Source of the DNA: CAVZQN01 sp963837395
GTDB lineage: Bacteria > Acidobacteriota > HRBIN11 > JAKEFK01
Direction of reading: 5' to 3'
Length of the DNA: 64,000 nucleotides
Assembly (NCBI GenBank): GCA_963837395.1
Contig: CAWINI010000003.1
Span: 434,001 to 498,000, forward strand
How positions within the stretch are numbered: position 1 is the stretch's first letter; every line of letters starts with the position of its first letter. Below the pieces are notes generated by a model. That model saw nothing but the letters and a program-made list of their open reading frames with translations, was not told the origin of the DNA and made no database searches. The translations under genes were made by a program, and so were the position numbers. Of this stretch, positions 34,759-43,195 are shown in pieces.

Positions 34759-35454
34759 ATGAGGACAACACGGCGGGAGCCGAAGACAAAGCGAGCAGCG
34801 GCAGCATTTTACGACCTTGATGGTACGCTGGTAAAAACGAACCTGGTACATGTCCTGTTTTTTCAAGCCCGTAATCAGCAAGGAATTTTGCGTAGCATCA
34901 CCAAAACTGCCACAGTGATGTCAGCGGTTCCGGCTTTTCTGCTGACAGATGCTTACAGCCGTACCGCATTCCAGGAATTATTTTTCAAGATGTACAAAGG
35001 TGAATCGGAGGATCGTATCCGATTTTTGTCTGAAGAATTATTTGAAGATGTAATTCAACCTTCGATTTTTCCGGGTGCATACGATCTCATTGAAAAATCA
35101 CGCAGTCTCGGACTTCGCCAGGTCCTTGTTACTGGCGCGCTTGATACCACAGTTGCACCGCTTGCACGTCATTTGAAAATTGATGATTGGATCACGAACC
35201 GATTGGAATTTGTTGACGGATTTGCTACAGGCCGATTGTTGCCGCCAGTAATGGCGAATGCATCGAAAGCATCCTGGATCCGTTCGTATGCCGAAAAAGA
35301 AGGATTGAGTTTGAGCGCAAGTTATTGTTATACAGATAGCATCAGTGATCTTCCGATGCTATCGGTGGTTGGACATCCCACAGCGGTTCATCCTGATTTT
35401 CGTTTGAAAAGCACTGCAATCTCCAGCCATTGGCCAATTTTAGATTTGAGGTAA
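34759..35454 (+). CDS. HAD-IB family phosphatase (SerB-like)
   Basis: 231 residues from the ATG at 34759, which follows a TATAAT box; longer readings run back into the repeat. Motif I is AFYDLDGTLVKTN, motif II LVTGALDTTVAPLA (Thr), motif IV YCYTDSISDLPML. The helical cap (FFKMYKGESEDRIRFLSE) marks subfamily IB, which includes phosphoserine phosphatase and the HAD domains fused to PlsC acyltransferases. Substrate open: phosphoserine, a lysophospholipid or another phosphomonoester. It is followed after six bases by a LarA-like gene. Confidence 0.75.
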   Translation: MRTTRREPKTKRAAAAFYDLDGTLVKTNLVHVLFFQARNQQGILRSITKTATVMSAVPAFLLTDAYSRTAFQELFFKMYKGESEDRIRFLSEELFEDVIQPSIFPGAYDLIEKSRSLGLRQVLVTGALDTTVAPLARHLKIDDWITNRLEFVDGFATGRLLPPVMANASKASWIRSYAEKEGLSLSASYCYTDSISDLPMLSVVGHPTAVHPDFRLKSTAISSHWPILDLR

Positions 35455-35460
35455 ACGAAG

Positions 35461-36609
35461 ATGAGCCTTATACTTCGCCGCCGTCTTGAAGAAAACATTA
35501 CTTATATTGACAGCGATTCTGAACCGCGAATTCTGCATAATGGTGAAGACTTTTTGTTGGAAGATTTGCCTGTTGGTACGCGCGTAATTTACCCGAAATC
35601 CCCGATTGCTGGGTTGCCGAATCCTGAAGCTGCAATCCGTTATGCGTTAAATCGTCCTCTGGGATGTGATCCGCTTCATGCTCAACTCTTTCCAGGAATG
35701 AAAGTCACAATTGCGGTTGATGACATTAGTCTTCCTTTGCCTCCCATGAAAACTCCGGAAGTTCGCCAACAAATTCTGGAAATTGTTCTGGATATGTTAA
35801 CCGGCCATGGCGTTGATGATATTCACATCATTGTCGCCAATTCTTTGCATAGAAAAATGACAGAACCGGAAATGAAGCGGATGGTTGGATCAAAAATCCA
35901 TAAAGCATATTACCCCGATCGTTATTACTGTCATGATGCTGAAGATCCTGAAGGGATGATCAATCTTGGCGAAACAAAACATCATGAAGTGGTAAATATG
36001 AATCGCCGCGCGGCCGACAGTGATCTTGTTATCTACATCAACATCAATTTAGTTCCGATGGATGGCGGCCATAAATCGGTAACTGTCGGATTATGCGATT
36101 ACGAAAGTCTGCGCCCTCATCATGAACCGCAAACTATTATCGATTCTGATAGTTACATGGATCCGGCGCGTTCTGAGCTCAGCCGCAAATGCGAACGGAT
36201 GGGCAAAATTGTTGATCAACACATGAATGTGTTTCACATTGAAACGGCATTGAACAACGATATGTTTCTTGGCCCGATGGGTTTCTTGAACAAGAATGAA
36301 GATAACTTCACGGACGCTGATTGGGCGATGTTTAATCTTACAAAAGCAACGCTGGAAAAACTTCCGCGCAATGCAAAACGGAAAATGTTTTTCCAAATTC
36401 CATCCAATTACAAAATGATCGGTTGTTATGCCGGAAAGACTGAGTTGGTGCACGAAAAAATTTTGCAGCATTGTTTTGAGCAATACGCTGTTCCGGTAAA
36501 GAATCAGGCCGATATTTTGATCACCGGAATTCCATACATTTCTCCGTACAATGTGAATTCTATTTTGAATCCTGTTTTGGTTCAGGTGATGGGCCGGTTA
36601 TTTCTTTAA
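35461..36609 (+). CDS. LarA-like (DUF2088) protein, N-terminal part
   Basis: 382 residues of a lactate-racemase-like protein. The N-terminal domain has VTIAVDDISLPLPPM, matching the DD(x)TRP-type loop of LarA in altered form, then DIHIIVANSLHRKMTEPEMKRM. LarA proteins hold a nickel-pincer cofactor and racemise 2-hydroxyacids; the TRP residues and a typical LarA length (about 420) are not kept here, so another substrate is likely. The stop comes from a frame change near 36604; the protein continues at 36611. Confidence 0.65.
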   Translation: MSLILRRRLEENITYIDSDSEPRILHNGEDFLLEDLPVGTRVIYPKSPIAGLPNPEAAIRYALNRPLGCDPLHAQLFPGMKVTIAVDDISLPLPPMKTPEVRQQILEIVLDMLTGHGVDDIHIIVANSLHRKMTEPEMKRMVGSKIHKAYYPDRYYCHDAEDPEGMINLGETKHHEVVNMNRRAADSDLVIYININLVPMDGGHKSVTVGLCDYESLRPHHEPQTIIDSDSYMDPARSELSRKCERMGKIVDQHMNVFHIETALNNDMFLGPMGFLNKNEDNFTDADWAMFNLTKATLEKLPRNAKRKMFFQIPSNYKMIGCYAGKTELVHEKILQHCFEQYAVPVKNQADILITGIPYISPYNVNSILNPVLVQVMGRLFL

Positions 36610-36610
36610 C

Positions 36611-37054
36611 ATGTACAGGAATAAACCTGTGGTGAAAAAAGGTGGAGTCCTGATTTTGACTCATCCCTGTTATGACGAATTTGATCCCAATTTCCATCCG
36701 AGTTATATCGAATTTTTTCACCGCTTATTACCGGAAACGAAAGATAGTTTTGAATTGCGCGAAAAATATGAACAGGAATTTGCGCATGATCCGAATTACA
36801 TCCAGATGTATCGCCGCGGCAATGCATATCATGGCGCTCATCCTTTTTTCATGTGGTATTGGGCTGAAAATGGCAGGAAACATCTCAGCAAAATTATCGC
36901 TGTTGCCGGAAATTCATATGTTCCGGAAATGCTTGGATGGGAGCGTGCCTCAACATTAACGGAAGCGATTTACATGGCAAGAAGTCATATGGGACGCACC
37001 GCAGAAATTACCATGCTTCATCATCCACCGATTTTTATTTCGGATATGGAGTAA
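36611..37054 (+). CDS. LarA-like protein, C-terminal part
   Basis: 147 residues continuing the preceding gene (MYRNKPVVKKGGVLILTHPC). Removing one base in the TTATTTCTTTAAC stretch joins the two to about 530 residues. It contains aromatic and His-rich segments (NAYHGAHPFFMWYWAE) and ends in AEITMLHHPPIF. The continuity of the DUF2088 C-terminal pattern across the break is the reason to treat this as one gene. Confidence 0.6.
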   Translation: MYRNKPVVKKGGVLILTHPCYDEFDPNFHPSYIEFFHRLLPETKDSFELREKYEQEFAHDPNYIQMYRRGNAYHGAHPFFMWYWAENGRKHLSKIIAVAGNSYVPEMLGWERASTLTEAIYMARSHMGRTAEITMLHHPPIFISDME

Positions 37055-37106
37055 AATATATTGCATCATTGATTCGCTATAATTCAATGGTGGGGGGACG
37101 AACATT

Positions 37107-38837
37107 ATGGCGCGGTTAGTGCTGAATCCGGGCCAAACAAATGAGCAGGTCTTTGATTTAAAAAAAGGACCAACCACTATCGGTCGGGCTAAAGAAAACG
37201 ACATTGTCATTCTGGACGCAAGTCTGTCTCGCATGCACGCCCGTGTCGATGTAAATGGTGATCGGATCGTTTTAAGCGATCTGCAAAGCAGTAATGGCAC
37301 TTTCGTAAATGGCGATCGGATCACGCACTGCGTCTTGAAACACGGCGATACAGTAATGTGCGGCGATGTTGCACTTCAGTTCCGTGAAGATCTCCACATC
37401 CTTCATGAAATTTCTTCAGGTGTTCGCAAAGGATTTGCAGAATTACTTGTAGTTGATAAACCGCGCGATAAGGTAAGTACCTCTGCGTTAAAAATCAAAC
37501 AAAAAGATGCTCAGCAGAGATCAAAAGACAAACTTCAAATCCTGCTGGAAGTCAGCGAATTACTTTCCAATCCTGAAGAGATCGATGTTTTGCTTCAAAA
37601 AATTGTGGAATTTTTGTTCGTGATCATGGATGTAGATCGCGCTGCAATTCTGATGGTGAACGAAGAAACTGGAATTCTTGAGCCGCGCATTACGAGATCC
37701 GGTGTTGAAGTGCATGAAGGTGAAACCATATACAGCCGCAGTATTGTAAATTATGTTTTGCAAAAAAATGTTTCAGTTATTTCATCCGATGCACGCGAAG
37801 ATCCGAGATTCGGAGACACAGGATCGATCATGCGCCAGTCAATTCGATCTTCCATCTGTGTACCTTTAAAAACCCGTGACAAAGTGATCGGCGTTTTGTA
37901 TGTGGATAATGTATCAGTACCGATGAGATTTATCGCAGAGGATCTGGAATTCTTAAGCGTATTTGGAAATCAAGCTGCGGTAGCAATTGAAAATTCTAAG
38001 CTGTACAACAAGATCGAAGAAGATGCCAGAGGCCGTGAGCAGGAATTAATGTCACTTGTGGAAGATCGTACGCGCAATCTGCAGGTCGAAAAAGAGAAAG
38101 CAGAAAAAGCGATGTCTGTAGCTGAAGAAGCAAATAAATTTAAAAGCCAATTCCTGGCCAACATGAGTCACGAATTGCGGACGCCATTAAATGCAATCAT
38201 CGGTTACAGCGAAATGTTGCAAGAGGAAGCGGAAGAACTTGGCGTATCCGATTTAAATGGTGATTTGCAAAAAATTCAAGCTGCAGGAAAACATCTTCTG
38301 GCGCTGATCAATGACATTCTCGATCTATCAAAAATCGAAGCCGGCAAAATGGAATTGTTTCTGGAAAATTTCGGACTAACCGGATTACTGGATGAAGTGG
38401 TCACAACAGTTCGGCCGCTGATGAAGAAAAACAACAACACATTGATATTTGAATCGAATCAAAACCTTGGTTCGATGCATGCGGATGTGACTCGTGTTCG
38501 CCAGGTATTGTTTAATTTGTTAAGCAATGCATCCAAGTTCACTAAAGATGGAAAAGTTTCGCTAGCAGTTGATAAGGGCACTGAAAATGGTTCGGGATGG
38601 ATTACTTTTCGCGTTTCTGATACCGGCATCGGAATGACATCGGAACAAGTGGGACGATTGTTCCAGGCATTTTCACAAGCGGATGCTTCTACCTCGCGCA
38701 AATATGGCGGTACAGGTTTAGGACTGGTAATCAGCCTGCGATTCTGCCAGATGATGGGCGGAACAATTACGGTAGAAAGTGAACCAAATGCCGGCACCAC
38801 GTTTACTGTAAAGCTTCCTGCACTGGTCTCTGTTTAA
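37107..38837 (+). CDS. FHA-GAF soluble hybrid-type histidine kinase
   Basis: 576 residues without membrane segments. FHA domain (about 20-95: TIGRAKENDIVI, SRMHARV, SSNGTFVNG), GAF domain (about 145-300: AAILMVNEETGIL to FGNQAAVAIENSKL), coiled coil, HisKA with phospho-His in NMSHELRTPLNAIIGYSEML (about residue 355) and an HATPase with LFNLLSNASKFT, SDTGIGM and GGTGLGLVIS. There is no receiver. The FHA domain implies control by Ser/Thr phosphorylation. A GGGGGG Shine-Dalgarno and a TATAAT at 37078-37083 precede it. Confidence 0.88.
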   Translation: MARLVLNPGQTNEQVFDLKKGPTTIGRAKENDIVILDASLSRMHARVDVNGDRIVLSDLQSSNGTFVNGDRITHCVLKHGDTVMCGDVALQFREDLHILHEISSGVRKGFAELLVVDKPRDKVSTSALKIKQKDAQQRSKDKLQILLEVSELLSNPEEIDVLLQKIVEFLFVIMDVDRAAILMVNEETGILEPRITRSGVEVHEGETIYSRSIVNYVLQKNVSVISSDAREDPRFGDTGSIMRQSIRSSICVPLKTRDKVIGVLYVDNVSVPMRFIAEDLEFLSVFGNQAAVAIENSKLYNKIEEDARGREQELMSLVEDRTRNLQVEKEKAEKAMSVAEEANKFKSQFLANMSHELRTPLNAIIGYSEMLQEEAEELGVSDLNGDLQKIQAAGKHLLALINDILDLSKIEAGKMELFLENFGLTGLLDEVVTTVRPLMKKNNNTLIFESNQNLGSMHADVTRVRQVLFNLLSNASKFTKDGKVSLAVDKGTENGSGWITFRVSDTGIGMTSEQVGRLFQAFSQADASTSRKYGGTGLGLVISLRFCQMMGGTITVESEPNAGTTFTVKLPALVSV

Positions 38838-38866
38838 CTTAGTGCCTTTGTGGTTAACTTGACAAA

Positions 38867-38882
38867 AACCGACCGGTCGGTT
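38867..38882. promoter_or_regulatory. TetR-operator-like perfect palindrome
   Basis: AACCGACCGGTCGGTT, a 16-bp perfect palindrome, preceded by TTGACA at 38859-38864. The form and the -35 overlap resemble TetR/AcrR operators, but no TetR gene or plus-strand gene follows. It lies between convergent gene ends. Confidence 0.4.
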
Positions 38883-38884
38883 GA

Positions 38885-39304
38885 CTACAGTTTAGAACTG
38901 CGAGTTTGACGCCATGAAGAAATGCCGCGCAGTAGCGAACCTGCGAACACCAAATAAACTCCCATTGCTGTGATCGGCCGATCGATCACTGTTCGCGGAC
39001 TTTCCATGCAGAAGCCAATAAAAATCAGCACAGGAGCGGTCAGGAGAAAAACAGAACCGATGATCGAAACAACCGTTTCTTTACGATCGCTCGCTGTGCC
39101 GAATGCAAAATTCAACAAACCAGACATCAGCAAATAAATATGAGCGCTTCGAAATAAAACACGGATTGAATCACCCAGATCTGACATCGGCGGCTGATGA
39201 AAGCGCATGAACATTCCGGTGCCAAGAAAAACAATGATGATGATCAATCCATAATACCGATGGATCAAAATCCATTTTGATGACACCGGTAGCGAAGTTT
39301 CCAT
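38885..39304 (-). CDS. four-helix integral membrane protein of unknown function
   Basis: 139 residues with four predicted membrane helices (YYGLIIIIVFLGTGMFM, HIYLLMSGLLNFAFG, SIIGSVFLLTAPVLIFIGF and TAMGVYLVFAGSLLRG). A His in the first loop (RYYGL preceded by IHR) and HQPP are present, but no haem-binding pattern is clear. I do not recognise the family. Confidence 0.6.
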   Translation of the reverse strand: METSLPVSSKWILIHRYYGLIIIIVFLGTGMFMRFHQPPMSDLGDSIRVLFRSAHIYLLMSGLLNFAFGTASDRKETVVSIIGSVFLLTAPVLIFIGFCMESPRTVIDRPITAMGVYLVFAGSLLRGISSWRQTRSSKL

Positions 39305-39316
39305 ACAAAAATTTTT

Positions 39317-39358
39317 GTCCGCCGCGGCGGACGATCCCCAATGCGGACTAAAGTCCGC
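39317..39358. repeat. paired GC-rich palindromes
   Basis: GTCCGCCGCGGCGGAC (39317-39332) is a perfect palindrome and GCGGACTAAAGTCCGC (39343-39358) a near-perfect stem. They share GCGGAC and lie between two minus-strand genes; the pair may terminate the upstream gene (39368-39790). Confidence 0.65.
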
Positions 39359-39367
39359 GTTCCTTCG

Positions 39368-39790
39368 TTAGTCTGTTCCGCCTTTCCAGCTTTCTTTTTC
39401 AACTCTCCAGGTCTTGTCTTCAAGAACCATGTGAACTTCGCCAGTTTGTTTCGATGCGGCGCCTTCAGCCTTCCCTTCTACGTTTAATGTCGCTTCTTTA
39501 GACGTCATAGTGCCGCCAATGATTTTGATGTCTTTCGGTTCAAGCGCTTGCATCATTGGAAGCATCTCTTTCATCTGCGGATCATCCAATTTTTTCGCGC
39601 GATCCGCTGTGACCATTTTCTTGAGAGCCGGTATGTCACCAGCTGAAAACGCTTTGGTATATGCCAGATAAGCTTTTCCGGGCTCGCCGCCATCAGCTGG
39701 TAATGCTGTAGGCTTTTCTGCATCAGCAGCAAACAGTGGAGGTGAAATTAGCAGTACGAACACGAACAGAATCGTAAATCTCTTGAGCAT
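39368..39790 (-). CDS. exported DUF4878/NTF2-like protein
   Basis: 140 residues from the ATG at 39790, chosen because an AAGGAGG Shine-Dalgarno and a clean signal peptide (ILFVFVLLISPPLFAA) follow this start. The mature domain reads AYLAYTKAFSAGDIPALKKMV and MVLEDKTWRVEKESW, the pattern of the cystatin/NTF2-like fold seen in DUF4878 and lumazine-binding-like lipoproteins. Such domains bind small ligands; none can be named. Confidence 0.65.
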   Translation of the reverse strand: MLKRFTILFVFVLLISPPLFAADAEKPTALPADGGEPGKAYLAYTKAFSAGDIPALKKMVTADRAKKLDDPQMKEMLPMMQALEPKDIKIIGGTMTSKEATLNVEGKAEGAASKQTGEVHMVLEDKTWRVEKESWKGGTD

Positions 39791-39868
39791 CGAGTCCTCC
39801 TTGATTGCACCAAATCCTATCACAGGATCTTTGCAACTTTAATAATGCGAATTCGTCTGTTTAAATAA

Positions 39869-39950
39869 TAATCGTACTCAAACTCGTACTCTTAATCTTA
39901 CTCGGAGGATTACGAGTACGAGTACGATTACGAGTACGAGTACGAGTAAA
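39869..39950. repeat. hexamer-based palindrome next to a start codon
   Basis: Left half of CGTACT/CTTACT-type hexamers, right half of AGTACG hexamers. It ends five bases before the ATG at 39956. Same family as 28266-28355 and 59867-59952. Confidence 0.8.
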
Positions 39951-39955
39951 AAGAG

Positions 39956-40780
39956 ATGCTAACCACCAGGATCGACATTCTGCCGGAACTACAAAATCTT
40001 GAAATCGCTGAAACGACTTACAATGATCACGAGTTTCCACGTCATTTGCATGAAACTTATGTAATCGAAGTTGTAATTCAGGGGACCGTTGAGTTTGAAT
40101 GTGGAGGCAAACAACATCTTGCTCCAGCCGGCAGCCTCATCCTTTTTCACCCCGGAGATGTCCACACCGGCAGGTCATTATGTAACCACACGGTTACATA
40201 TTCCAGTTTTTGTCCTACGGCTGATTGGATGCAATGGTTTTTAAAAACCACGGATTCTCCCGATCGGACAATAATCTTTCCATCACCTACGATGAATGAT
40301 CCCAAAGTTGCCCGGCTTTTAAAAGCTGCACATGATGCTTTGCAAAATCAAGCCGAAATGTTGCATTCCGAATCCCTGATGATTCTGGCATTTTCGTATT
40401 TGCTACAAAATGAGGCCCCGAAACTGTCGAAACAAAATGAACCACGGGCTATTCAAAAAGCAAAAGAGTACATGACTGCAAAATTTTCTGATCAAATTCA
40501 TTTAACCGATCTCGCACAAACTTCGGGTCTCAGTCCATATTATTTTTTGCGATCATTTCAAAAAGCGACCGGGTTAACGCCGCATGAATATTTGTGCAAC
40601 TTGCGAGTCGAAAGAGCGCGAAAGTTATTAGCAAGCGGGGCTTCAATCTCAGATGCGGCTGTGCAGACTGGATTTTTCGATCAAAGCCATCTGCATCGCC
40701 ATTTCCGCCGCCTGCTGGGAATCACCCCTGGCCAGTACAGAGCAATTTTGTACAAGAAGCGCTCAATCCTTCCAGTTTAA
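39956..40780 (+). CDS. AraC-family transcription regulator with cupin sensor domain
   Basis: 274 residues. The N-terminal part is a cupin (HEFPRHLHETYVIEVV, SLILFHPGDVHTG) that usually binds a small effector. The C-terminal 100 residues hold two HTH motifs of AraC type: LTDLAQTSGLSPYYFLRSFQKATG and ISDAAVQTGFFDQSHLHRHFRR, residues about 182-205 and 225-246. It likely controls the exported DJ-1 gene that follows 23 bases later, a link typical of local AraC regulators. Confidence 0.88.
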   Translation: MLTTRIDILPELQNLEIAETTYNDHEFPRHLHETYVIEVVIQGTVEFECGGKQHLAPAGSLILFHPGDVHTGRSLCNHTVTYSSFCPTADWMQWFLKTTDSPDRTIIFPSPTMNDPKVARLLKAAHDALQNQAEMLHSESLMILAFSYLLQNEAPKLSKQNEPRAIQKAKEYMTAKFSDQIHLTDLAQTSGLSPYYFLRSFQKATGLTPHEYLCNLRVERARKLLASGASISDAAVQTGFFDQSHLHRHFRRLLGITPGQYRAILYKKRSILPV

Positions 40781-40803
40781 GATCACACTACAGAGGAGTG
40801 TTT

Positions 40804-41904
40804 ATGAGAATTTCCAAAGCTTTGGTATTGCTATTGATCTTATTCCCTTATTTATTCTTCGCTCAGACTCAAACAAAAAATGCGGCCGAATATGTTTGCC
40901 CACCTTGTGGATGTTCAAACGATGATAAAGTTTTTAATGCTCCTGGAAGTTGCCCAGTTTGCGGAATGCAACTTGTTCCCAAACAACAAAACCAGGAACA
41001 ACAACAGTCTATGAAAGCAGCAATCCTTATTTTCGATGGTGTACAGATTATCGATTTCACCGGACCTTATGAAGTTCTGGGTCAAGCCGGAATTGATGCT
41101 TTCACGGTTGGAGAAAAAGCAAATCCAATTCGAACAACCATGGGAATGACAGTCACGCCTACGTATACATTTGAAAACGCTCCACCTGCTCAACTTCTGA
41201 TCGTTCCCGGCGGCGATGTACAAACCCAAAATAAAAACATCATTCAATGGATTCAGCAAAGAGCGAAATCTGCTGATTATGTTCTTTCCGTTTGTAATGG
41301 AGCTTTTTATCTTGCAGAAGCAGGATTGCTGGATGGCCGCGATGCTACAACGTTTTACAATTTGATTGATGACCTACAAAAAACTTACCCGAAGGTACAT
41401 GTTGTAACAAACAAACGTTATGTGGATAACGGCAAAATCATCACATCTGCTGGATTGTCATCAGGCATCGATGGAACCCTGTATTTAATCTCAAAGATTC
41501 ATGGAAAAGGAATCGCGCAACAAGTTGCTCTGAACATGGAATACAACTGGCAGCCAGGATCTACTTATGCGCGTGCGGATTTCGCGGACAAATATTTGCG
41601 CCGGATGACGAATCGCAGGCTTCAACTTGAAATTCCAAATCAAGTGGACGCGAAGGTGGTGAATACCCATGGCAGTGACGATCAGTGGGAAGCAGAATGG
41701 GAACTTCAGGCGAATTCCAGTATGCCTGAAATCAAAAACTATTTGGAAGACAAGCTTCAAGGACTTGGCAAATGGTCACGTGACGGTTCGGGTTGGAAAT
41801 TTACTGGAGATAATGGAGAAAAATGGGCCGGGAATCTGAATGTCACTCCGATTGATGGCAAACAGAATTTTTATTTGATCAACCTAAAAATTCACAAGAT
41901 TTAG
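40804..41904 (+). CDS. exported DJ-1/PfpI-family protein with N-terminal heavy-metal-binding motif
   Basis: 366 residues from the ATG at 40804, which has a GAGGAG Shine-Dalgarno and opens a signal peptide (ALVLLLILFPYLFFAQ). Residues about 28-58 carry CPPCGC and CPVCGMQL, the form of the heavy-metal-binding domain found in copper-efflux proteins. A DJ-1/PfpI domain follows (about 70-245) with the nucleophile Cys164 in LSVCNGAFYLAEAG and the strand AAILIFDGVQIIDFTGP. The C-terminal ~110 residues are not recognised. GlxA-type regulators fuse this domain to AraC HTH; here the HTH is a separate upstream gene and the DJ-1 part is outside the cytoplasm. Confidence 0.8.
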   Translation: MRISKALVLLLILFPYLFFAQTQTKNAAEYVCPPCGCSNDDKVFNAPGSCPVCGMQLVPKQQNQEQQQSMKAAILIFDGVQIIDFTGPYEVLGQAGIDAFTVGEKANPIRTTMGMTVTPTYTFENAPPAQLLIVPGGDVQTQNKNIIQWIQQRAKSADYVLSVCNGAFYLAEAGLLDGRDATTFYNLIDDLQKTYPKVHVVTNKRYVDNGKIITSAGLSSGIDGTLYLISKIHGKGIAQQVALNMEYNWQPGSTYARADFADKYLRRMTNRRLQLEIPNQVDAKVVNTHGSDDQWEAEWELQANSSMPEIKNYLEDKLQGLGKWSRDGSGWKFTGDNGEKWAGNLNVTPIDGKQNFYLINLKIHKI

Positions 41905-41964
41905 CTCAGTTTAAAACCGCGTTTGGTCGGAATATTATAGAGAACATACCAACAGGAGTTCTCT

Positions 41965-43104
41965 ATGGCCTACACACAAACCAAGTTTCGCCCTTTCTTG
42001 ATCGGCATGGCGGTCGGTGTGGCCGTCATGTTTATTTTGTGGCGTCCATCATTGGATCGCGTCAGTAGCAATCCTCAAAACTTAAAAGATGATGGTCCCA
42101 GTCCAACGGCGATTTTATTAGCTCAGTCTCCGGATTTATTGCCTGATGAAAAAAATACGGTTGCTGTTTTCCAGGAAAATGCACCATCTGTAGTTTTCAT
42201 CACCAACAGAGGATTACAACAAGATATCTTTACGTTAAATGAGACTGAGATTCCGCAAGGTGCCGGAAGCGGATTCATCTGGGATAAACAAGGACATGTC
42301 GTTACAAATTATCATGTCATTCAAAATGCACATTCATTAAGCGTTAAACTCAACGATCAAAAAACGTTTGAAGCTGAGATTGTTGGTTCGGAACCGAATA
42401 AAGATATTGCAGTAGTCCGGATCAAAGCTCCTGATAATGAGTTGAAAGCAGTACAGCCTGGAGCTTCTGACAAATTGCTCACCGGACAAAAAGTAATTGC
42501 AATTGGAAATCCATTTGGTTTGGATCAAACATTAACAGTTGGTGTTGTTAGTGCAGTAGGCCGTGAAATTCAATCAGTGACGAATCGCACGATCCGCGAT
42601 GTGATTCAAACTGATGCTGCAATCAATCCAGGAAACAGTGGTGAACCGTTGTTGGATGCGCATGGACGTTTGATTGGAATGAATACGGCGATTGTCAGCC
42701 CCAGTGGTGCTTATGCCGGAATCGGATTTGCTGTGCCTGTAAACACGATAAAGAGTATCGTGCCCGAATTAATCCAACATGGCAAAATTGTTCGTCCTGG
42801 ACTTGGAATTAACATATTGCCGGATCAAATCGCGGAAAATGCAGGTATTGAAGGAGTGGTTGTTGCAACTGTTGTGAAAGGTGGAGCTGCCGATCAAGCC
42901 GGACTGAAAGGGATTAAACGCACGTTTTTTGGAGAAACGGAAGTTGGCGATGTTATTACTGCTGTTGATGGGAAAAAAGTGAAAACAGCAGATGAGTTAG
43001 CAACGGAACTAGAGAGTCACAAGATTGGTGATGAAGTAACGATCACGTATCAGCGGGATGGCAAAGAACAAAAAGCGAAGATCCGTTTGCAAGAAATTGG
43101 GTAG
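41965..43104 (+). CDS. HtrA/DegP-like serine protease with PDZ domain
   Basis: 379 residues: an N-terminal anchor (LIGMAVGVAVMFILW), an S1C protease domain with catalytic triad His117 (NYHVI), Asp147 (NKDIAV) and Ser225 (GNSGEP), and one PDZ domain (about 285-375, GLGINILPDQ to GKKVKTADELATELESH). The usual GNSGGP around the serine reads GNSGEP, a small departure that leaves the oxyanion glycine in place. It degrades or refolds damaged envelope proteins. Good Shine-Dalgarno (CAGGAG). Confidence 0.88.
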   Translation: MAYTQTKFRPFLIGMAVGVAVMFILWRPSLDRVSSNPQNLKDDGPSPTAILLAQSPDLLPDEKNTVAVFQENAPSVVFITNRGLQQDIFTLNETEIPQGAGSGFIWDKQGHVVTNYHVIQNAHSLSVKLNDQKTFEAEIVGSEPNKDIAVVRIKAPDNELKAVQPGASDKLLTGQKVIAIGNPFGLDQTLTVGVVSAVGREIQSVTNRTIRDVIQTDAAINPGNSGEPLLDAHGRLIGMNTAIVSPSGAYAGIGFAVPVNTIKSIVPELIQHGKIVRPGLGINILPDQIAENAGIEGVVVATVVKGGAADQAGLKGIKRTFFGETEVGDVITAVDGKKVKTADELATELESHKIGDEVTITYQRDGKEQKAKIRLQEIG

Positions 43105-43106
43105 TA

Positions 43107-43170
43107 TGTAGTGGCGAGCGGAAGCTCGCCTATTCAATTTTGTCGAGGGCGACCTTCCGGTCGCCCCTAC
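43107..43170. repeat. GTAGTGGCGA-type inverted repeat
   Basis: TGTAGTGGCGAGCGGAAGCTCGCC at the left and GGCGACCTTCCGGTCGCC with CCTAC at the right, a diverged copy of the 25674-25734 element. It fills the gap between htrA and the megasynthase gene. Confidence 0.65.
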
Positions 43171-43182
43171 TAGCGCACATGT

Positions 43183-43188
43183 TATAAT
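43183..43188 (+). promoter_or_regulatory. -10 box of the ElbD-like gene (leaderless spacing)
   Basis: TATAAT, seven bases before the ATG at 43196. The intervening TTCTCCC has no Shine-Dalgarno, so transcription would start at the initiation codon. Confidence 0.45.
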
Positions 43189-43195
43189 TTCTCCC

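Noticed and set aside
35461..37054. True lactate racemase operon
   Set aside because: The protein is longer than LarA, its N-terminal loop differs, and larB, larC and larE are absent.
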